Position numbers and translations under genes: made by a program. DNA of 64,000 bases from Arion vulgaris. Taxonomy: Eukaryota; Mollusca; Gastropoda; Stylommatophora; Arionidae. Below are positions 1 through 12,700 of this stretch, piece by piece; the first letter of the stretch is position 1; each line of letters opens with the position of its first letter. The notes below the pieces were generated by a model that saw nothing but the letters and a program-made list of their open reading frames with translations, was not told the DNA's origin and searched no databases. The DNA is taken from assembly GCA_020796225.1 (NCBI GenBank), contig CM036756.1:63789644-63853643 (forward strand). The letters are read 5' to 3'.

Positions 1-3000
1 ACATAAATTTTTTTTTTTTTTTGTGATTCAAAATAGATGTGGTCTTCACTATGTTTTTTGGTTGTCATGATTATTTTAAAATTTCAATAAAAAAGAATTT
101 TTTACTTATATAATCCGTTTAATGTTTTAGGACCCCAAAAAAATGTATAAAATCATTGAGGACTGTTTTAGTTCCGGGGACGCGGTGTTTCCTTTGAGCG
201 CATGCACACATATTCGACGAGATAAATACACGGGGGTAGAAAAGGGGCCGGGCACTGTCCCTCGTGCCCCTGTTTTTTTTTAGTGCTGTGGTGTTTAATT
301 TTGACACACAGGGTGTTTCTTAAAACAGTGTACCTGCTGCCTTGGGGGGCGGGGGACGAAGGCGAGGGAACGAACCCAGAAACGCTGGCAAAACCGGACA
401 CATCGCCAAAGGATAAACACCAGAGCCCCAAAAGGGCCGAAGTGTAAGAAACACACCCATGCGGGAGGCTACATGAATCATATTTCCACATGAATGGTTT
501 AGGGGGTTTACATCAGTATGAGGACGCGCCGGAGAGATAGACAGTGTATATATTCTTTAATATGATAAAATGGATAATTTTCATACTTCTAACTATTTAA
601 TGCATAGTTTTTTTTTTGCAAAATTTAGACTTTTAGTGAAAAGATTTTTTTTCTTAGAGGGTTTTTAAAATTTATGAATGTTTTTTTTGTTTTTATGTTT
701 GTTTGTTTGAAAAACAAAAACAAACCAATTAAAATTAAATTAGGTGTTTTTTTTTGCTTTCAACTCCTAAAGAGCACAGGTCTTCAAAAAAACTCTTCCA
801 GCTTTTCCTCTCTTGCCATCCCTTCCCAAATTTTTTCCATGTTTTTCCTATCCATTTAATATCAGTCTCCCGCTCTTCTCCAGGTATTGTGTTTCCCCCC
901 CCTCTTGCCGGTTCCAAAACAGTAGTCTTTAATGTGTCCTATCATCACCAGCGTCTCTTCCTTTGCTCTTTCCGAGTTTACATTCGTAACTTATTACCAA
1001 TGCCATTGTCCCTTATTCACGTAAACATCCATTACGGGTCTGATACAGTTTTCGGATTATTTTGTTGTCCCAATTTTTAGCCAAAAACAGCACTGACTTC
1101 ACATTTGATTAAAGGGTGCTAGTTTTTTTTTTTTTGACTTTTTTTATATGTAAAAAGTTTCTTGTTTTTGTATTCTTTTCTTGATATCTTTGTTTGTTCC
1201 CAGTCTGTTCTTTTTCAGGGAAAAAAAACAAAAACATGTTTTGGAATTGATTGGAATCAAGGAAAACCCGGATAAGATTCACCTTTAGATTTTGAGAACC
1301 CTCGGCATGATGTAATATTTATACGGATGGTTTGGTGATTGACAGGGGGAGCCGTGAGCTTTACGCTGGTCGGAGGTGATGTTTTGGGAAAGGGAAAACA
1401 GTGGTGATTTTGCCCGTGACACAAGAGTCTCACTATGGAAATCGGGGGTTACCAAAGGAGATTTGGTTTGAATACAGACTTTTTTCCACATGTTTTTCCC
1501 GGGCCCAAAGGTATTAGGAAGATTGAAAAGGGGGGCTAGGGGAATTTGGGTAGAATTGCTGGGGAGGTCTAAGCGACAAAGACGTTTTTTTTTTGCCAGG
1601 GCATGAGGGAAGGGGAAAACGGGATAGGGTTGCAGGTAAACCCCTCCAAAAGGGGCACAATGGAACGATATTATAAATTTTAAGGGAGAGGGCGGACATG
1701 ATTCACAATGGGTGAATCCACAACACAACCAGACGCAAGAACTCAAAAATTAAGTGTGGTGTAGCTCGACAAGAACCTATGCTGACAGACAAAAAAGAAT
1801 TGTAAACCCAAAAAAGAACCGGGGTCGTTAGTTTCCCCCACCTATGGACATACTGAGGGGGAGACAGGCACTTATGGACTAATTTGTCGACGCAGTGATG
1901 GTATCCGACGATTAAATAAACACCTTGTAGAGCCGTTTCTTCCCTCATAATCTGGTTTTACGATTTCCATTTATTCTCAAAAATTGGTCTTTTCCCGTGT
2001 ATTTTCAAACCAGTTGCTGAGACATTATTTAGAATGTTATTTTATTTTTTAAATTTGGGGGATTATGGGCACAAAAACCAGATCGTCTGAAAATCCAGGT
2101 CCTCAGTTGTTGAAGTGTCCATTGTATTCCCCAATCATTGTTGTTGTTTATGATCCAACATGGGCAAAAGAAAGGGAAAGGGGATAGAGGCATCCCCGTC
2201 TCACCAATTTTATCTTAAAATTCTGTCAATTGACCCTCATGGATGATTAGTATTTTAATAGTCCCCAAATATGTATAAGGGTCCATTAAGCTTTTTCTAC
2301 ATAATGCGCATTGTAGCTATCTGGTCTGTGCAGGGTCTATCTTAAACCCCGCCTGTTCTCTCAATTTTTTATCATGGGCTATCTGATAACCTGTTTAGTA
2401 TTTGCCTGGATTGATAAAGAATATCCCCAATTGGTTTATCTGTCTTCTTTCTTTTATAGTTTGACCAAATGACATTCTTTCCAATCTACTGGATCTCTAC
2501 TCTTCCCCTATCTTACCAATAATTTGTATATAACCCTTTGAAAATCTTTATCGCCTTTATGGCCCCACTGCTTTTCTATCCTTTTAAGTGTTTTATTGTC
2601 GTTATTTCTTCTATTTTGGTTTTAGGAACTGGCATTTTCGCTGGAAGTTTAGGGCAAGGGAAAAGTGAAGACAGATAAGATCTAACAGTTTTCACATCTA
2701 TTTTCAATTGAAATAATGAAATAATATAACTGAAATTTTCCCCAAACTCATGGTTTGAAAAAATTTTTTGACATTAAATAATTTTTCAAATATTTATATC
2801 CCAAAATTAATTTTTAAAACCGAATCACCTCTCAGGATGGGGGGAAAAAGATGATAAAATTGCTCTTTTATCATGTGTTGTATGAATTCCGGATTTGAGG
2901 CCACTTGGGGCCCGGGAAAAATTCTTGTGGAACACAGAAAATGATTGGGCACAGGTTCCCCGGTCCTTTTTGGGAATCTAAACTAAGTACCTCAAGATGG

Positions 3001-3590
3001 AGTCTCATCTGAAAGGTGAGGGGCACTTGGTGAAAAAAACAAACCTTAAAAAATTAGTCAGAGGTGCCAAATTTGGGACCAAAAAAAATTTTTAAAAATC
3101 CAGAACTTGTTCATTAAAAAAAAAAAATTTTTTTGAATTTTAAAAAATATTCTAAATATAACAATGACAGAATCATGACTAAAGAAATTATTCTGCATCA
3201 AATCATATTTATTGAAATTTGAAACATAATTTGGGAAAATGACATTTAAAACAATGAAGGGAAAACAATTTATGTTATTTCATTACAAGTAATTTCACAT
3301 AAAAAAAAAATCCATACACCCTTTTGTTTGTAACATATGAAATGTTAATATACATAATGTTATGATCATACATTTATATTCTTCACCCATTCATATAAAC
3401 ACTTCATGATGGGGATGTTAATTTTCCTTTTTATAACTATTATATAATTCTTTCCTGACAGACTGTTAAATACTAGAGCATCAAAAAAACTATACCATAA
3501 TTCATGCCTAAATAAAAAAATAAATCAGTGACTATATTCCCTTCCCATCACTTCCCCTTTGGGATGCTTAAGATCAGGAAGATTATTTCC
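1..3590. other. Poor-quality flank, no gene recognised
   Basis: Homopolymer-rich sequence with many runs such as GGGG, CCCC, AAAA. ORFs here have no recognisable domain. The part near 3200-3590 may be the 3' untranslated region of the progranulin gene. Everything to the left is unidentified. Confidence 0.5.
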
Positions 3591-3591
3591 A

Positions 3592-3729
3592 TCATTCAGA
3601 ATCAATCGAACGCATTTGGCAGGTGTTTTTATTTGCCAATTCAAAAAAATCACTACCCTTGGGCAGGTTCCAGGGGGACATCAATTTGTAGCCATGGGGG
3701 CAAAGTGGGGGATGATCTGAAAAGGTAGC
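3592..3729 (-). CDS. GRN: Candidate terminal progranulin exon
   Basis: The acceptor-proximal part matches the array cassette from GCTACC to GGTAGTGAT, with consensus errors. It then diverges completely from the usual linker. In one frame it reads FFELANKNTCQMRSIDSE and a TGA at 3592-3594. A carboxy half-granulin with a short tail and stop is what the last exon must supply, and no further cassette is visible to the left. A possible polyadenylation signal (AATAAA on minus) lies near 3210. Frame and stop are uncertain because this stretch is low quality. Confidence 0.4.
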   Translation of the reverse strand, partial: ATFSDHPPLCPHGYKLMSPWNLPKGSDFFELANKNTCQMRSIDSE

Positions 3730-6700
3730 CTGTACAAAAAAAATGATAATATAGGGTCATTTTTAAAAATTTAAAACATTTACATCGAACTGTTTATTGC
3801 CAAGCAACAGTCGATTAATGCAAACCCAAAAAAAAATTTTTTTTTAATTCTGGAAAAATATTAAAGATCTGATTAAGTAAAATTATATCCCGAGTATTGG
3901 AAAAAGATAAAATTATAAACGTAATGATATGCCACCAAACAACTGAATTAATTATGGATGCAAGATATTGACACCTTCGCTGACACATAAAGGGGACAAT
4001 AAACGAGATTTTGAAGTATCCAACGATCATAACAAAACAGGCATCTTTCTCCTTGTGGAAAACCATACTATAGGGTTTGGGGATATTTTTCCAGAAGGAA
4101 CTTAAAAAAATTTTTATTAAAAACAAAAGGCTTGTAAAAATGGCTTTTTTTCTGGGCCCCAAAGTTTTATCAATATATAGCAAAAAAATATATGGATTGG
4201 GAAAAATGTAAATTTTATAAGTTTAAAAAGATAAAAGTACTTTGGTAACATGACAAGAACTCAAATTGAACCGAAAGAAATCATTCAAGCCTAGTCCCAG
4301 CAGTGGATCTATTTTAAAAAAGTATAAGGTAACCCATAAATGGATAGATGTGGTGGGGAAGGGGAAAAAACACTGTACATGACATGACAACCATAGAAAT
4401 TTTAGGGCATAAAATCATGTTTGGAATTTAAATTAAGTCCTTTTTAAATGAATGTAAGAAGTTTTGCCCCAGCAGCCCACAGATTGAGATGGGGAAAAGA
4501 GTTCTGAATACACAGCAAGGATAGAATTTTCAAAACTAAAGCTCATGTCTCTAGAACTGACAATGGGAAAATTAGACAAAAAAACAAAATTCTTGGATGA
4601 TGTGGGGGAAAGCATTTTTTACTGTCAAACTGAACACATCGAACAAGTTTCAGAAGTAAGTCTTCAAATACTTGGATTTATAAAGGCACAGTAAAAAAAA
4701 CTGAAGCTCAAAACATCAAAAAAGAGAGAAAATCATAAAAATTCTCAACAACTAGACTACAAGATAATTGGAAAAGTCCTAAATATATGGGTATAAAACC
4801 CTTTCCCTGGGGAGTGGGCAGACCATATTTACCCCGCATTTTTACATTTTTCTCAGCGGGCATTCAGATCCATCTTTTAAATTTTAAAGACATCCACAGG
4901 TTTGGGGTGCATTTTGGGAAACCAGCTCATGACATCAATACCCTTTGCAGGTTCCAGGGAGACATCCCTTTGATCCATGGGGACAACAGTGGGCGATCAG
5001 AGCAACAGGGCCTGTCAAGGATACCCATAAATTTGATCATTTTGGAAACATGGTACACAGGCAAATATCCTTGTAATTATCTAATTATTTAGGGAAATAA
5101 AACCAGGGCTCTTTAATATTATTTTTTGTCATTATTCAAAAATTATTGGTCAGCAAATTTGTATATTACCATAATTTTAATAGGAAACTAATACAGATTT
5201 TTTAGCAAACAAAATGATATTCGAAAAAAAATCCCAAACAAGTTTAAGTATTCAAATAAAAATGCATAGGGTTTCTATTGGTCTTTTGGCACTGATTAAA
5301 TTATGCTAAAACTTGAAAATTTCAAGAAAGCATCCAGAAACTTGGAGAGAGTTGAAAGGTCAGCGTCGGGAGATGGCTCGAGAAAGGCAGGAACGGCAAA
5401 TGGAAGTTTTTTTGGGGAACCTTATTTTCAACGGGCAAAGAGGAAAGAGGTAGAATGCATCCAGAAAATAGGCCACGTCACTCTGTCAGATGAATAGCTA
5501 ACAATTTGGGATATAGTAGTCAAACTAAAGCAGCTAAAATATAACACTTTTGTATGTGATACAGCCTACTGATAACCAAGCTTTGTACCATACCCTAAAG
5601 GAGTAATTTGATCTTTAGTTCTAGCCATGGTTCAAACTAGCAGATAATGTAGAGGATGACCTAGCAGTGAATGTAAGACAGACTTGGGAGCTGAAAATCA
5701 ACACTGAAGGATGTAATAAATCGATGGCAGAACAAAGAACCAGGCAGGCATGTGAGTCATATTATTGGAGAGCACTCTTGGATGACAGAGAATACATAAT
5801 TTACTGTCAAATTTGCAACCTACCAATCAAGTTTCAGAAGTAGAGTCTTCAAATACTTGTTGATCCATAAAGTGCAGATTATTAAAGAAACTGAAGGTCA
5901 AAATTTCAGCTCAACAGATTGCAGAAAGTCGTAACAAATTCTACAACCAACTAGACTACAAGATAATTGAAAATTTGATTCAACTAAAATATATGGATGT
6001 CATTTGAAACCATTACCTCTGGCAGTGGGCAGCATCCATATTGACCTGCTGCTATTTCACAGCATGTATTCTCAGCTGGACATTCAGAACCATCTTTACA
6101 TTTAACTGATGCATCCACAGGTTTGGATGCTATTTTGTCAAACCAGCTCATGACATCACTACCCTTGGTGCAGGTTCCAGCAGAGACATCACATTTGTAG
6201 CCATGGGGGCAGCAGTGGGCATGATCAGAGCAACAGGTGGCCTGTACAGAGTATATCATAATATTTGATTAATGTGGAAATATGAGCTACACAGACAAAG
6301 ATCTTTTAGTAATGCACTAATTATTCAGGGCTGTGCAGTATATTTCCTCAGTATGATGCAAGTCTTGAAATACGCCCCTTAAATTATTTTTACTTAAAAT
6401 AACCTTCCATTGTAATTTTGCTGCTGATGCCGCCCTCTTTACGGTGCGCCAGATGCGACCACCTCTCTGTCATCAGCTTGGCACTGCCCTGCAATTATTA
6501 ATTGGGAACTAAAACTGCGGTCTCTTTTAAATTTTGTTATTTTTGTCATTATTCAAAGACTATTTTTCTGCAAATGTAGTACCACTGGTTTTCTACTAAG
6601 AAACTGTACAGAGTATTGCAAAAGCAAACAAATTGATATTATGAAAATGCAAATCCCCAAACAAGTTTAAATTTACAACATAAATAATGCATAAGGAATC

Positions 6701-9700
6701 TTAGTGCAACATGACAAGAATTCAATATTGAACCGAAAGAAATTATTCAAGTTCTAATCCCAGCAGTGGATCTATTTTTAGAAAATGTATAAGGTAACCC
6801 ATAAATGGATAGATGTCAGGTGGAGAGAGTTGAAAAGTAACACTGTACATGACATGACAATTCCATAGAAGATTCTGGAGGCAGAAAAACATGTTTGACA
6901 TTTATAATTCGAGAGTCCTTTTAAATGACTGGAAAGTATAGTTTGTTGCATTGCCAGCAGATTGAGATGCAGAATTAGTGTTCTCAGAATACATGCAGCA
7001 ATGGTATAGAATATTGTGTCAAGAAACCAAAGCTCATGTCCCTAGAGCTAACAATGTTGTTGAAAATTTAACACACAAAAATTATCACACTCGTGGAAGG
7101 TGTGGAATGCATAATTTATTGTCTAACCTACAACCAACCAACCAAGTTTCAGAAATAGAGTCTTCTAATACTTGTTGCTTTATAAAGTGTGGCTTAGTAA
7201 AGAAACTGTCAAGGCTCACCCAATAGATTACGGAAAGTCATAACAAATTCTGCAACCAAGGAATTCAAATACCTTGGAAGTATCTTCACATCTGATAGTA
7301 GACTGGACAGAGAGATCGAAACTAGAATCCAGCAAGCCAACAACATTACATACCAGCGTACCCCAATTTTGAAACACCCAGCTATTCCAGTAGTGACTAA
7401 AAGACAGATTATAAATTCAATTTTTATACCAACACTGTGCTACCAGAGCCAAACATGGGCACTGACAAAAGAACAAGAAAGGAAAATTACCACATGCGAA
7501 ATGAGATGCCTGAGGAAAGCAGTAAATAAAACAAGAAGAGACCATATAAGAAATGAGGAAATTAGAAGAACAGTCGAACAACACCTGCTATTAGATTTAT
7601 TGAAAAACAGAGACTCAAATGGTTTGGCCACTTGGTCAGAATGAACCCGAATACACCAGTTGCAAGAGCGTACAACCTGAAAATGGAATCATCAAGAGAA
7701 AGGGGCAGACAAGAACAAGATGGGTTGATGGAGTTACAGACATCTTAAAACGCCACAATACCACACCATATCAAGCGACCGAGCGTGCATTATCTCGAAA
7801 CCGATCATCAGTTAAACCTGCACGCCTAGCAGCAAAAAGCAGAGAAGGACAAAAGAAAAGAAAGAACCAGACAAGATTATTTAAAACCTGATCAATTTGT
7901 AAGATGGATATCATTTGAAAGCATTACCTCTGGCAGTGGGCAGCATCCATATTGACCTGCTGCTATTTCACAGCATGTATTCTCAGCTGGGCATTCAGAT
8001 CCATCTTTACATTTAACTGATGCATCTACAGGTTTGGATGCTATTTTGGTAAACCAGCTCATGACATCACTACCCTTGGTGCAGGTTCCAGCGGAGACAT
8101 CACATTTGTAACCGTGGGGACAACAGTGGGCATGATCAGAGCAACAAGTAGCCTGTACAGAGTATACCATAATATTTCATTAATGTGGAAACATGAGCTA
8201 CACAAAGATCTTTTAGTAATGAACTAATTATTCACTGGAAACTAAAACTGCGGTCTCTTTTAATCATTATTATTTTTTTCATTATTCAAAGACTATTGAT
8301 CTGCAAATGATGTACCACTGTTTTTCTGTTAAGAAACTGTACAGAGTATTGCAAAAGCAATCAAATTGATATTATGAAAATGCAAATCCCCAAACAAGTT
8401 TAAATTTACAACATAAATAATGCATAAGGAATCATAGTGCAAAATGACAAAACACAACACTGAACAGAAAGAAATCATTCAAGCTCTAGTACCAACTGTG
8501 GGATCTATTTTTAGAAAATGTATAAGGTAACCCATAAATGGATAGATGTCAGGTGGAGAGGAGGTGAAAAGTAACACTGTACATGACATGACAATTCCAT
8601 AGAGTATTCTAGAGGCATAAAATCATGTTTGGAATTTATATTTAGAGTCCTTTTAAATGACTGGAAAGTATAGTTTGTTGCATTGCCAGCAGCCCACAGA
8701 TTGAGATGCAGAAGTAGAGTTCTCAGAATACATGCAACAATGGTATAGAATATTGTGTCAAGAAACTATAAAGCTCATGTCCCTAGAACACAAAACGTTG
8801 TTGTAAATTAGACACACACAAATTATTACAATCTTGGATGGTGGAGAATGCATAGTTTACTGTCAAACCTGAAACACACTGACCAAATTTTTCAAAGACA
8901 GTCTACAAATACTTGTTGATTTATAAGTGCTGCTTAGTAAAGTAAGTGAAGCTCAAATCTTCAGCACAACAGATTGCAGAAAGTCATAACAAATTCTACA
9001 ACTAACTAGACTAATAGCCGTCGATCGAAGCGATGATGACAACAATCTCAGACGTGCTGTTGCCCTCTCTGGTGTGTGCGGAGGTGACTGTAGAGTCCAA
9101 TCCTAGAACAGAATCCCCGACCACAGGTGGGGCATACATGATCAAGGTTAGATATGTGCGTGTTGTGTGCTCTGTCTTTTGTGCTGCTCATTTCTCTGTG
9201 ACTCAACAATACGATGATTCTCAGCTATTCGGGTTCCTCTTTTGTTGTTACAGCGCCACATTTGGCGATCTTGTGCAAGGGATTCCCAGCACGTATTGTC
9301 TATATCAAGCATTTCAGAGACACTTTAAGAGTGTCTTTAAAGCGTTTTCTGTCCACCAGCTAAACATCTGCCCCCTTCAAGCTCGCCATACATCAACTGT
9401 TTTGGGATGCGTTTATCAGGTATTCGAGCAACGTGACCGACCCATCTCAGTTGGGCCTTCTGCAGCAGAGTTGACGCTTGGGATCTTTGCTCTTATGAGG
9501 ACTTCACTGTATGGAATTTTGTCCTGCCAGTTTATTTTTAGTATTCTGCGTAGACAGCCTGTGTGGACATGGTTTAATTTTCTTGTGTGTCTGCTATACA
9601 CTGTCCATGTCTCACTTGCGTACAGCAGCGTGGTTAGCACTACGGCCTGGTAAACTTTCAGCTTCTAGACTACACTAGCTAGCTGAAACTAACAACTAGA

Positions 9701-12700
9701 CTACAACTAACTAGACTACAAGATATGGATATCATTTAAAAGCATTACCTCTGGCAGTGGGCAGCATCCATATTGACCTGCTGCTATTTCGCAGCATGTA
9801 TTCTCAGCTGGGCATTCAGATCCATCTTTACATTTAACTGATGCATCCACAGGTTTGGATGCTATTTTGGTAAACCAGCTCATGACATCAATACCCTTGG
9901 TACAGGTTCCAGCGGAGACATCACATTTGTATCCATGGGGACAACAGTGGGCATGATCAGAGCAACAGGTAGCCTGTACAGAGTATACCATAATATTTGA
10001 TCATTCTGGAAACATGAGCTACACAGGCAAATATCCTTTTGTAATTATCTAATTATTTACTAGGAACTAAAACCGAGGTCTCTATTAATCATTATTATTT
10101 GTCATTATTCAAAGATTATTGGTCAGCAATATTTGTATGATTACCACTATTATTATAATAGGAAACTAATACAGCATATTGCAAGAAAAAAAAAATGATA
10201 TTCTGAAAATGCACACTCCCAAACAAGTTTAAGTATTCAACATAAATAATGCATCAGGATTCTCATTGGTCATTTGTGGGTCACTGGATTAAATTATAAA
10301 GCTAAACCTTGAAATACCTACAAGTAAAGCATCCAGAAACTGTGGAGAGAGAGTTGAATGAGTGCAGCTTGATCTGGGAGATGGCTCGTTAGAAAGGCAG
10401 CAGAACGGCAACAGTGGAAGTCTCTTTGTGGAATCCTTATGTGTCAATCGGGACACAAAGAGGATATAGAGGTAGAATGCATCCAGAAAATAGGCAACGT
10501 CACTCTGTCAGAAGAATAGCTAACAATTTGGGATATAGTAGTCAAACTAAAGCAGCTAAAATATAACACTTTTGTATGTGATACAGCCTACTGAGAATGA
10601 ACCCGAATACACCAGTTGCAAGAGCGTACAACCTGAAAATGGAATCATCAAGAGGAAAGGGCAGACCAAGAACAAGATGGGTTGATGGAGTTACAGACAT
10701 CTTAAAACGCCACAATACCACAGCATATCAAGCGACCTAGCGCATTATCTCGGAAACCGATCATCAGTTAAACCTGCTACGCCTAGCAGCAAAAAGCAGA
10801 GAAGGACAAAAGAAAAGAAAGAACCAGACAAGATTATTTAAAACCTGATCAATTTGTAAGATGGATATCATTTGAAAGCATTACCTCTGGCAGTGGGCAG
10901 CATCCATATTGACCTGCTGCTATTTCACAGCATGTATTCTCAGCTGGGCATTCAGATCCATCTTTACATTTAACTGATGCATCTACAGGTTTGGATGCTA
11001 TTTTGGTAAACCAGCTCATGACATCACTACCCTTGGTGCAGGTTCCAGCGGAGACATCACATTTGTAGCCGTGGGGACAACAGTGGGCATGATCAGAGCA
11101 ACAAGTAGCCTGTACAGAGTATACCATAATATTTCATTAATGTGGAAACATGAGCTACACAAAGATCTTTTAGTAATGAACTAATTATTCACTGGAAACT
11201 AAAACTGCGGTCTCTTTTAATCATTATTATTTTTTTCATTATTCAAAGACTATTGATCTGCAAATGATGTACCACTGTTTTTCTGTTAAGAAACTGTACA
11301 GAGTATTGCAAAAGCAATCAAATTGATATTATGAAAATGCAAATCCCCAAACAAGTTTAAATTTACAACATAAATAATGCATAAGGAATCATAGTGCAAA
11401 ATGACAAAACACAACACTGAACAGAAAGAAATCATTCAAGCTCTAGTACCAACTGTGGGATCTATTTTTAGAAAATGTATAAGGTAACCCATAAATGGAT
11501 AGATGTCAGGTGGAGAGGAGGTGAAAAGTAACACTGTACATGACATGACAATTCCATAGAGTATTCTAGAGGCATAAAATCATGTTTGGAATTTATATTT
11601 AGAGTCCTTTTAAATGACTGGAAAGTATAGTTTGTTGCATTGCCAGCAGCCCACAGATTGAGATGCAGAAGTAGAGTTCTCAGAATACATGCAACAATGG
11701 TATAGAATATTGTGTCAAGAAACTATAAAGTTCATGTCCCTAGAACACAAAACGTTGTTGTAAATTAGACACACACAAATTATTACAATCTTGGATGGTG
11801 GAGAATGCATAGTTTACTGTCAAACCTGAAACACACTGACCAAATTTTTCAAAGACAGTCTACAAATACTTGTTGATTTATAAGTGCTGCTTAGTAAAGT
11901 AAGTGAAGCTCAAATCTTCAGCACAACAGATTGCAGAAAGTCATAACAAATTCTACAACTAACTAGACTAATAGCCGTTGATCGCAAGCGATGATGACAA
12001 CAATCTCAGACGTGTGCTGTTGCACCTCTCTGGTGTGTGCGGAGGTGACTGTAGAGTCCAATCCTAGAACAGAATCCCGACCACAGGTGGGGCATACATG
12101 ATCAAGGTTAGATATGTGCGTGTTGTGTGCTCTGTCTTTTTGTGCTGCTCATTTCTCTGTGACTCAACAATACGATGATTCTCAGCTATTCGGGTTCTCT
12201 TTTGTTGTTACAGCGCCACATTTGGCGATCTTGTGCAAGGGATTCCCAGCACGTATTGTCTATATCGAAGCATTTCAGAGACACTTTAAGAGTGTCTTTA
12301 CAGCTTTTCTGTCCACCAGCTAAACATCTGCCCCTTCAAGCTCGCCAACATCAACTGTTTCGAGATCGTTTATCAGGCATTCGAGCAACGTGACGACCCA
12401 TCTCAGTTGGGCCTTCTGCAACAGGGTGTTGACGCTGGGATCTTTGCTCTTGTGAGGACTTCACTGTCTGGAATTTTGTCCTGCCAGTTTATTTTTAGTA
12501 TTCTGCGTAGACAGCCTGTGTGGACATGGTTTAATTTTCTTGTGTGTCTGCTATACACTGTCCATGTCTCACTTGCGTACAGCAGCGTGGTTAGCACTAC
12601 GGCCTGGTAAACTTTCAGCTTCTAGACTACACTAGCTAGCTGAAACTAACAACTAGACTTAATTGTGTGACATGGGCGGTCTCAGACACTGGAACAGTTC

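Noticed and set aside
168..491. 107-codon ORF and the 153-codon ORF at 1285-1746
   Set aside because: No recognisable domain; they lie in a stretch of unreliable sequence.
9033..9653. 206-codon plus-strand ORF
   Set aside because: Antisense to a LINE reverse-transcriptase end on the minus strand, which explains the sequence better.
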